DNA from: Sodiomyces alkalinus F11
Lineage: Eukaryota > Ascomycota > Sordariomycetes > Glomerellales > Plectosphaerellaceae
Assembly (NCBI RefSeq): GCF_003711515.1
Contig: NW_021167082.1
Span: 404,923-468,922 of the forward strand
DNA: 64,000 nt
Reading direction: 5' to 3'
The notes beneath the pieces were generated by a model that was given only the letters and a program-made list of their open reading frames with translations, had not been told where the DNA came from and made no database searches. A program made the position numbers and the translations under genes. Within the stretch, counting starts at the first letter, position 1. The number at the start of each line of letters is the position of its first letter. This document shows positions 56,550 to 64,000 of this stretch, piece after piece.

Positions 56550-58920
56550 TCATATCAACTTAAACACTTGGCTCTCCCATTCCTGCAGCCAGTCCAACTT
56601 TGCGTCATGAAGAACCACATACCCGACTCGTCTGTACAGTCCGTCGCCACCAGGATCTCGGACAACAACCAAGCATTCGACGAAGGTATGCGACTCCCCG
56701 CCCGGGTCGTCGCCCGCGTTCGTGCCAACCAAGACAGCCATGCACTCCTCCTCCGTCCAAGCACTCGCGTCTATTTCGAAGCCATCGGACGACGACGACG
56801 GATCATCAACATCCTCCCGCGCAGACGCCGTGCAGATGCTCAAGAGGAAATCCGTCCCCTCTTCGGCGGCGACGACGCTGTAGACATTGGTAATCCAGTC
56901 AACAGCCGGACTACTACTGCCGGCGGGTACGATGTGCTCGTCCGGGTGGAACGCCCCCAGCAACGGAAGCCGGCTGCCCGCGCCCCAGGGGACGACCTGC
57001 CTGCTGCGGACGAGCGGCTTCGCAGACGCCTCGATGACGATGTGGGCCGCCTCGACCTCGCCGTACGGATTGCGCCCGTTCCGAGGCGTCACGGCGTATT
57101 CCAGGAGCCGCATGTCCAGCGGGTTCGGCGGGCACCGGGCGCCCCGGAAGCAGACCGGCTGGTCCGTCACCGCCCAGGACCAGGACGGCGCCCGGTACGG
57201 TTCGACGTGCGGGCAGCCGTTCGTCTCGGCGTACCACAGGAGGCCGCTTTTGCTGTCGGCGCTCCAGATGCCGGCGAGGTAGTCGCCCCCTAGCTTGGGG
57301 TGGAGCCGCTGCGCCAGGCCGGAGAAGGCGGGGAGCTTGTCCGAGGGGAAGGTCAGTCGCCTGTGGCTGTACCCCTGCACCAAGTCGTAGTAGTCTGCCA
57401 GCACTGCGTTGGTGTCTTCGGCCTCCTTCTTCACGGGAGGGTTCCGGAGAACGTCCGAGTACAGCACGGTGGATATGTCGGCGTAGGATTCGGTCGGAAA
57501 CACGTTCCCGTGAGGAAGACCGTCGGCCGACTGGAATCCACGTGGACATCGCCAATATATCTGGCGCGTGCCGTAGAAAAGGTGTCTCGGGGACAGCATG
57601 GATTCTTGAAGCGTCCAACCCCTGGAACTCAGCGGACTCGACATTTCCAAAAGGCGTAGGTCTTCCTCTTCGGCTTCTTTCATCTCCACTGTGACTTTGA
57701 CAGTCTCGTGGCTCCCGTCGTCGTCGTCGTCCTCCTCCTCCTCCGGGTAGACCCTCAGGCGCACAGGTCGTGGCATGGGTGCCGAAGTCTTGGTGCTGTC
57801 CGGCACGGGGTTCAGAATACCCGTGCTGCTTCCCCTAGACGCCATTGCCGATATGGTCACCGTGGCATCCCTGTACGTACTGGCCATTTTCTTGGACTCC
57901 TCCTCCCAGTCCTCCTTCGAGTCCTGGAGGATGCACAGCGAGTCGATCCACAGATACCGTATCCCGAGCCGCCGGGTAATGGCAATGGCGTCGTGGAAAT
58001 TAGCCGGCAACTCGTCCACCGGCAGCCCCCGCTGGAAGTCCGACTGCGTCTCCGTCGTCAGCAGCGTGGCGATCCTGCCGCCCCAGCAGTGGCTGAGCGC
58101 CACGTACTCCGCCTTCTTGCCGCCGGAGAGCAGAAGGCGAGGACGCTCTGGGGGAGATGATGATGACCCTAACCCAACGTCGATCACGCGGGTAGGAAGC
58201 GCGCGCACGTCGTTGACGAGGCAGTCCGGGTGGTTGTCCCGACAGTCGGCGAGCCACCGGTTCGCAATCTCAAAGTTGGATGCGGAGCCGAGGTCTGGGT
58301 CGAGCTGGAAGCGGCCGATGCGGAACTTGTCCACGAAGACCGCAGGATCTGGGTCAGGCGAGGAAGGGAAAGAAAGGTAAGCACAAGCTGACTCGACTAG
58401 GGTGGGTTGGTATTACTTGGCAAACGACAAAGAACATACCTCGAGGAACGCTGAACGACAATGTCAGCGTCGGGAACCCAACCTCCCGTCCCGTCTCCTC
58501 GTCTCTCGGGGTCTCCTCCCTCGGGCCGACTTGGACCAGAAGCAAGTCAAATACCTCGACCGCCTCCAGAGACGTCCAGGAGAAGACATGATTCGCGTTG
58601 ATGGAAATCTTGACATCCGAGTTCTTGAGCCTCTTGGCGGCCGCGTACATCGACGTCTCCATGTTACAACTGGGTCCTTGTCCTTCCCAGCGTTCGGGCC
58701 ATCTGATAGTATTATGTATGTTCGGGGAGCCCTTGAAGCAATCTATGATGAGTTGACAAAAGTCGCATCCATCGTTGGCTGATCGTTCGAGAGCATCGAA
58801 GGAGTCATGGTGGCGGTAGAACCCCTCCTCTGGGAATACGTGGCCGTTGAAATCGCGCTCCGTGAGGTGAACCAGGTGGCTGATGGTGAGCTCGGAGCAG
58901 GGCTGGCATCGGGATGCCAT
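56550..58920 (-). CDS. HET-domain (heterokaryon incompatibility) protein
   Basis: Exons 58920-58440 and 58348-56550 give 759 residues. The HET domain starts at EYVALSHCWGG (about 241-251). It continues through LGIRYLWIDSLCILQDSKED and MASTYRDATVTISAM to SRGWTLQESMLSPRHLFYG, the three classic blocks. The N-terminal 160 residues include a CxxC (CQPC) and a second Cys pair (CDFC), as often seen before HET domains. An acidic run (EEEEDDDDD) lies within the domain. The last 300 residues have no recognised partner domain (no NACHT, ankyrin or WD repeats). HET proteins trigger cell death on non-self recognition after hyphal fusion. The frame is open to 58935 only from GTG, so the ATG at 58920 is used. 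Confidence 0.93.
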
Positions 58921-59370
58921 GATTAGAAGACGCACTGGGCGCCGGGCGGGTCAGACCAGAAGTTAAATAAAAGGTGAGTGCGTGGATCAATCATCAATCG
59001 TCAGACCACCAGAAGAGGCATTTTCAAGACACCCGGGGCCCGATTTGCTACACGATTATGCGACATGCGCTGTAACGGCTTTCCCCGAGCTAGCTAATCA
59101 CGGACATGTCCATCACACATGGCGCATATATTAGAAGCCCCTTTGTCTTGGTACCTACCACCTGGCGAGAACCGGCATTTTGTTTGTTTTCTGACTTTTG
59201 TCTCCTCATCCCCAGTGTAAGTTTTTAATAAACTGCTTCCTCCACGGCCTAATTCTGTCCAATACCTCAGTCACGTCGGATTATCTATACTCGTAGGGCC
59301 CCTTGGCGTAAATTCAACGGTTCAGTCTTTCAGAGACTCTTCCAGAGACTAAGAGGAAACATAGCGACCT
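58921..59370. other. Intergenic region, HET gene promoter
   Basis: 450 bp between two minus-strand genes. Nothing further recognised. Confidence 0.5.
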
Positions 59371-60615
59371 CTAAAACCCACGACTCCGCGCCCACGTCCG
59401 CATCTTCTCCGTCACGACCCTGGGCTCCGGGGCCGCCTGCTCCAACAGAATATCATCATGAATCGCATTATCCCCCACATCCAACCGCACCTCCACCCCA
59501 GGGTTCCGCCTCGACACCTCCCCCGCAAAAGCCACGATATCGTCGTGGAACACCTCGTGCCGCCCGGCCGTGACGTACACCGCCTGGACGACGTTCTCCC
59601 ATCTGCCGAGCCACTCCAGGTCTCCGTCCAGGGGCGACACGAAGGCCAAATCAACGGCGTGCTCGTCCTCGCTGGTCCCCGGGTCCCTTTGGACAAAAAC
59701 ATCAGACAGGGCCTTCACGACGGGACCGGAGAGCATGTCGACGCGGTGGTTGTCGCGGTACGACCCCGCAGAGACCCGCTGCGTGACGAGCGGCGAGACG
59801 AGAAACGCACCCGCCAGGCGACGACCGCTGTTGTTGCCGCCCAGGAGATCCCCGAGCGGCGGGATGCGCGGGTGCGGGTCCACCGCATGGCGCAGCGCCT
59901 GCGCAGTGAGGTTCCCGCCCGCAGAGTCCCCTCCGATCAGTAGGTTCTCGGGCGCGATCCCGCCTTCTCGCAACAAGAAGCGCAGCGCCTCGACCGTCTC
60001 GCGGAGCTGTTCGGGCTGTCGCGCCGCCGGAGCAAGGGTGTATTGTAGCACGGCGATGGCGACGTCGGCTTTGGCTTCCCCATCGCGACCGTCGATAAAG
60101 GCTGTCCATGTCCACCCCAACATGCTGTCGCTCATGGGCATGACGAAGCCCCCGCCGTGGATGAAGAGGGCAAACTTGGTCGCCGTGCGGCGATTGCCTA
60201 GCCATAGGAGACGAGCGCCGGTGCCGGGAACCGGTTCGATGTCTTCGCGTAGACGAAGATCATCCGGGCCGCGCGGGGAAGTGCGCCGCTTGCTGGCGAT
60301 CCAGGACCTGTACACTTGATCGTCCGACGGGAGAATGGTCTGGATATGCCGGCCAGGCAAGGCTTCGAAAATGGTGCGGGCGACGCATCCCACGAGGGCT
60401 GCCCGGAGGACTACACCGCGGAGGAGAGCCACGGGCAGATTAAGGACCACGTTTTTGGTGAGATACAATGGGGCTGTAGCGTGTTATGACGGTGAGTGGG
60501 ACTGAGAGCCTGACGGTCACGGCCTTGAACAATGATGGAGCATGTGCGTACCAATAGTGAGGACTCGCAAGATCAAATTGGCCTTTTCGGCCACGGAAAG
60601 CGGCGGATCAACCAT
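59371..60615 (-). CDS. Alpha/beta hydrolase, HSL/esterase family, membrane-anchored
   Basis: Exons 60615-60552 and 60473-59371 give 388 residues. The hormone-sensitive-lipase family oxyanion motif HGGG is at 127-130, and the nucleophile elbow GDSAG has Ser 205. A C-terminal HEVFHDD and a His in DNAIHDD (about 364) complete the probable triad. The first 55 residues hold a hydrophobic stretch (VVLNLPVALLRGVVLRAALVG), so the enzyme is probably membrane-bound, as in Say1-type steryl deacetylases. The short first exon (64 nt) gives MVDPPLSVAEKANLILRVLT. Substrate is not predictable. Confidence 0.9.
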
Positions 60616-61169
60616 GATCAAATGATTGTTCGAATGTTGGTCGCGAATCGTAAGGTTGTTTGTGGGTGAATACAGGTACCTAAGGTAGGCGGCCTCCCAT
60701 AAGGAATGTTCTGTTGTGGCGCGGTGACTTTGACCGACTTGGTCTTGACTGGTGAGGTTTCAGGTATCCAACCGAGGCACGACAGAGCGAACTGCATGTG
60801 GTTAGTCTTGGCCCTGTGCGCCTCTGATGCCCAGTTGCCAACCCCTTGGCACGGGTCCTCGCTGGGACGTGACCGCGAACTCAGCTCGTCTTCACAACCC
60901 TTCTTCACAACCCACGCCAAACGACACTTCCCACAGCCATCACCATGTCGAGATCAGGAGCGATCCTTAAAGAGTCCGTTACATCACTGCTATGATCCAG
61001 GCATATCTAGTCTAGTCCATTCTTTCTCAGTAGCTATTACTCACTTGCTCTCACTTGCTCTCCATTTCCCGCTCGGACGAGTCAACATTCCTGACGGTCC
61101 TGACCCGTTTTGCTCGATTAACCCGTCACCTTCTTCCTTTTGCCGTCCCTTTTGCCGTCCCCTCGCATC
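60616..61169. other. Intergenic region
   Basis: 550 bp between two minus-strand genes; CT-rich in its right half. No gene seen. Confidence 0.5.
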
Positions 61170-63854
61170 TCACACAAAATCCCCTGGCCTGGCCTGACTT
61201 TGGCTGCGAGGCCTTCCACCGAACATGGGACGGCGGTGAGATGCCGAGTCGGTACTTGGGCGATGGGCCGACGCTCCGGTGGCAGCGGCTCGGCTATCCG
61301 TTTGCCTGAGACTACTAGACTCTCCGCTGGTACGACCGATGTGCCCCATCCTTGTGTGTTCCCGAATGCTTTGCAGGCGAGATAGTTGCGGCGTGCGATC
61401 CGGCTTGCGGCTTTCGAAGACGTCCTGGAAGTCGGAGATGTTCGCGTCGATGACGGGAATTTGGCGCGCCGCTGGCTCGTTGTTGTTGGGTGGTCTCGAG
61501 CCGGGTGGGATGCCGGTGCTACCCGAGCGCAGAGGCGCCGTCGCCGGCGCGGCAGGGGCAGGGACCGGGGCCGGGGCCGGGGCCGGGGCGGGGGCGGGGT
61601 AGTTGCCGTCCGTTCGACCAGAGGCGTCGTAAGACGGAGGCGGCATCGCGGAAGCCCAGTGGACAGGGTAATCCCGCGAGCCACCGGGTTGGACCTGCCA
61701 CGGTCCCTGCATGCCGAGAGCGCGAATCTCGGCCATGAGCTGAGCGACGAACTTGTTGTGCCTGGTCAAGCGCAGGAGCTCGTTTTGGTAATTCGACTTG
61801 TGGAAGAAGATGAAGTTCATGGTGAAGGACTGGACGTTGTTGAGGGTGCGGACTTCGGTGAGGACGCGGTGCTGGTAGTCGCGCTTGTTGGCGAGACAGT
61901 ACTGGAGCATGCGGTCCTTGAGCATCTCGATGCTCTCGGGAGGGGTGGCGAAGCCGAGGTTCAGCTCGACGACGTCGGCCAGCCCGGCCGAGCGGCGCTG
62001 GTTGAGGATGAAGAGGTTGTTGAGGACCGAGTTCGGGGCCTGGACGATGTGGCCCTCCATCTTCTTGAACTCGGTATAGAGGAGAGAGATCTCGGTGACG
62101 TAGTAGTCGTCCCCCTGGAGCCCGACACCAGTGCTACCGTAGATGGTGACACGATCGCCGACGTCGAAGGGGTGCTTGACGAAGACGAAGATGATGGACT
62201 GCAGGAACTCCTGGGCGGTGGCCTGCAACACCCAGGCGAGACCGAGAACGGCGGAACCGGCGGAGGCGAGGCCGGCGGCGGCCGAGCCGGAGAGGATGGC
62301 GATGAAGACGATGATGGCGACGATAAAAATGATAAAAAGAAAGACCTTATCGAGCTTCTTGATGACCGAGTCGAGGTCCTTGAGCGAGGCGGCGATGGCC
62401 TTGCGCTCGAGATGGATTTCGTTGACGACAATCTCCATCTCCTCCATGCTGATGTCGCCGTTGTAGTCCTTGTCGAAAATGCTAAAGGCATGTTCGGCCT
62501 CTTCGACGGTGGCGAAGGCGGCTGCCAAGTCGTCCGGGTAGATGGTGTCGTGGTCGGCGTTCGCGAGGGAGCGGAAGATGAGGCGAGCGAGGGTGTGAGA
62601 CGAGGAGGTGGTGCGGAGAAGTTCGGTGACGATGTTCTTGTCGTGGTTAAAGGTGGTCTTGCGGCCGATGAAGTCGTTGCCGACGCGGTTCGCGACGAGG
62701 CCGGCCTTGTTGAAGACCTGACGGACGGCTTGGAGGGCAGCCCTGGGGGTGCGGGTTTGGGCGGGGTCGATGGCGTTGTCGGTGGTGTCCCAGATGGGAT
62801 CTTCGTGGGCGATGCGTTCCCTGGCGTAGGCGTAGAGGTGAACAAGGTGGTTGATGTTACTCTTGTTCATCTCAATGCGCTGGGCGTAGGTGCGCTGGTG
62901 GAAGGTGGTGGCAATCCGCTGGATGCCGATCTTCTCGGCGAAGTTTAGGGTGGCCAGGACGAACAGGGCAATGATGACCTTATTAACGATGTCCATCCAC
63001 TGCACGAAGATGTCCGGGTCCCTACGGCCAATGTTGTTGATGGGTTGAAACGTGACGAGCACGATGAGCAACCAGATGAAGAGGCCGGTATGCAACTCGA
63101 GGTTCCGACCGACGTCTTTCCACTTCTTATGATTCGTGGAACCGAACAAAGTTGCAAAGGCGCCAAACGCGGAGGGCATCAAGCTCGTGAGCATGCGAGA
63201 ACCCCAGAGGGTGCACCAGACGACCATCAGCCAGATGCCGAACCACATGAGGGCCACACCATCCCTGCCACCAACCAGCGGGGCATTATCGAAGTAGTGG
63301 CCCATGAGGATAGGGATGAGAAAGAGAGCGGCGCCGGGCAAGAGGTAGAGGAAGTAGCGGAAACTCCGGGGGAGCTTCTTTAACCAACGGCGGAAGAAGT
63401 ATCCGACGAGGCCGGCCTTCTTTTCAGGACGCGGGCGTTCCTCTTCCTCGTCTGTCGGAACAACGGCCCCGGTGGCGAAGATGTCCTCCAGGTCATTTTG
63501 CTCGTGTCTCTTACTCCGCGAGTGGGACAGCTCATTCTCCGAGACGATCTGCTCAGCACGCAACAATTCGAGGTCGTCGTTCAAGCGGTGGGTCTCGATA
63601 CGGGAGCTGCCAGGAGACCTGAGGGCATCCTCCGCGGGAGGCATGAGGTAATTGCTATCCGGGATAGTGACATTGTCAGTGTTGGTGTTGCGTCGGGGGC
63701 GCTTCTCGTTACTCGAATCCTGGAGGTCATTGGCAGCGGGGGGCTGAGTAGCGTCTTGGAGAGTATCAGCGGTATGGGAGGAGCGCTTCTCGTCGAGAAG
63801 CCCGTCGGGCGACCCAGACCCAGGGTTATTGGCATCGTTGGACGCAACCACCAT
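61170..63854 (-). CDS. MscS-family mechanosensitive channel with EF-hand
   Basis: Single exon of 894 residues from the ATG at 63854. The open frame reaches 63992 only from TTG, so that start is rejected. Layout: disordered N-terminus (1-150), membrane segments at about 165-185, 200-218, 258-272 and 290-305, and an EF-hand loop DKDYNGDISMEE (461-472) with good calcium ligands. Then come TM segments at about 503-522 and 530-548 and the MscS pore/beta domain (LAWVLQATAQEFLQSIIFVF, HPFDVGDRVTI). The C-terminal 220 residues are Pro/Ser-rich with a PA repeat. It resembles fission-yeast Msy1/Msy2, ER channels that manage calcium during hypo-osmotic shock. A long antisense open frame lies inside it. 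Confidence 0.94.
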   Translation of the reverse strand: MVVASNDANNPGSGSPDGLLDEKRSSHTADTLQDATQPPAANDLQDSSNEKRPRRNTNTDNVTIPDSNYLMPPAEDALRSPGSSRIETHRLNDDLELLRAEQIVSENELSHSRSKRHEQNDLEDIFATGAVVPTDEEEERPRPEKKAGLVGYFFRRWLKKLPRSFRYFLYLLPGAALFLIPILMGHYFDNAPLVGGRDGVALMWFGIWLMVVWCTLWGSRMLTSLMPSAFGAFATLFGSTNHKKWKDVGRNLELHTGLFIWLLIVLVTFQPINNIGRRDPDIFVQWMDIVNKVIIALFVLATLNFAEKIGIQRIATTFHQRTYAQRIEMNKSNINHLVHLYAYARERIAHEDPIWDTTDNAIDPAQTRTPRAALQAVRQVFNKAGLVANRVGNDFIGRKTTFNHDKNIVTELLRTTSSSHTLARLIFRSLANADHDTIYPDDLAAAFATVEEAEHAFSIFDKDYNGDISMEEMEIVVNEIHLERKAIAASLKDLDSVIKKLDKVFLFIIFIVAIIVFIAILSGSAAAGLASAGSAVLGLAWVLQATAQEFLQSIIFVFVKHPFDVGDRVTIYGSTGVGLQGDDYYVTEISLLYTEFKKMEGHIVQAPNSVLNNLFILNQRRSAGLADVVELNLGFATPPESIEMLKDRMLQYCLANKRDYQHRVLTEVRTLNNVQSFTMNFIFFHKSNYQNELLRLTRHNKFVAQLMAEIRALGMQGPWQVQPGGSRDYPVHWASAMPPPSYDASGRTDGNYPAPAPAPAPAPVPAPAAPATAPLRSGSTGIPPGSRPPNNNEPAARQIPVIDANISDFQDVFESRKPDRTPQLSRLQSIREHTRMGHIGRTSGESSSLRQTDSRAAATGASAHRPSTDSASHRRPMFGGRPRSQSQARPGDFV
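61557..61599. repeat. GGGGCC-type coding repeat in the mechanosensitive channel
   Basis: Tandem GGGGCC/GGGGCG units on the + strand, read on the minus strand as a Pro-Ala repeat ([13 protein letters not shown]). The G-rich strand has several runs of four or more G. Confidence 0.93.
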
Positions 63855-64000
63855 CGTTCTCTGCCACGGCGTGTTGAAGTAAGGAGGTGAAAAGGCCCAC
63901 CGTTCGGGAGAAGTTCGAAAGGGGGGGAAGAGGGCTGGAGATTCTAGGGTTAGGCCGAAGGAGGATGCATCGAGGTGATGTGGAGGATTCAAGAGTCAAC
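63855..64000. other. 5' flank of the channel gene at the window edge
   Basis: Probable 5' leader of the minus-strand channel gene. It is open in frame but without an ATG, so an upstream exon beyond the window cannot be excluded. Confidence 0.5.

Noticed and set aside
63855..63992. 46-residue N-terminal extension of the mechanosensitive channel
   Set aside because: Begins with TTG; the first ATG is at 63854.

Overview
The window is from a filamentous ascomycete (Pezizomycotina, most like a Sordariomycete). Genes carry short GT-AG introns of about 55-290 bp, often with a CTAAC/CTGAC-type branch site. There is a Zn2Cys6 regulator, a HET-domain gene and a fungal P450. A 5.7-kb retrotransposon has been turned into A+T-rich, stop-riddled DNA in the way repeat-induced point mutation (RIP) does, a process confined to this group. 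I reconstructed exon structures by hand from splice sites and reading frames; in every spliced gene the coding length comes out as a whole number of codons.

Layout, left to right: PLAC8-family protein (+, 481-1763); Spg1/Tem1 septation GTPase with a minisatellite-encoded N-terminus (-, 3198-4513); glycine cleavage H protein (+, 6718-7391); hydroxymethylbilane synthase (-, 7932-8990); small secreted cysteine-rich acidic protein (+, 10526-11272); full-size ABCB/MDR transporter with 11 exons (-, 11922-16804), with a 115-N assembly gap just beyond its 3' end; complete but RIP-mutated Ty1/copia element in minus orientation (18252-23952) with 5-bp target duplications; 8-exon Zn2Cys6 regulator with a 24-nt micro-exon (+, 24312-27550); cytochrome P450 (+, 28175-30107); SAICAR synthetase with 11 exons (+, 30932-32873); GH53 endo-galactanase (-, 33091-34140); complex I NDUFA12 subunit (-, 35070-36008) and mitochondrial phosphatidylglycerophosphate synthase (+, 36359-38205) sharing a divergent promoter; IlvD/Edd sugar-acid dehydratase (-, 38767-40788); MFS sugar transporter (+, 43220-44982); a 7.4-kb stretch with no convincing gene (44983-52400); MFS allantoate/vitamin-type permease (+, 52401-54141); secreted, probably GPI-anchored protein (-, 54813-55619); HET-domain protein (-, 56550-58920); membrane-anchored alpha/beta hydrolase (-, 59371-60615); EF-hand MscS-type mechanosensitive channel (-, 61170-63854).

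Most genes are housekeeping (heme, glycine, purine, cardiolipin and respiration, septation). Three sets could work together. The NDUFA12/PGS1 pair serves the mitochondrial inner membrane from one 350-bp promoter that holds a CCAAT box and a near-palindrome. GH53 galactanase, sugar-acid dehydratase and sugar porter lie within 12 kb and could form a loose plant-polysaccharide group. The Zn2Cys6 regulator and the P450 are adjacent, co-directional and next to the dead retrotransposon. I saw no rRNA, tRNA, CRISPR array or bacterial-type operon.
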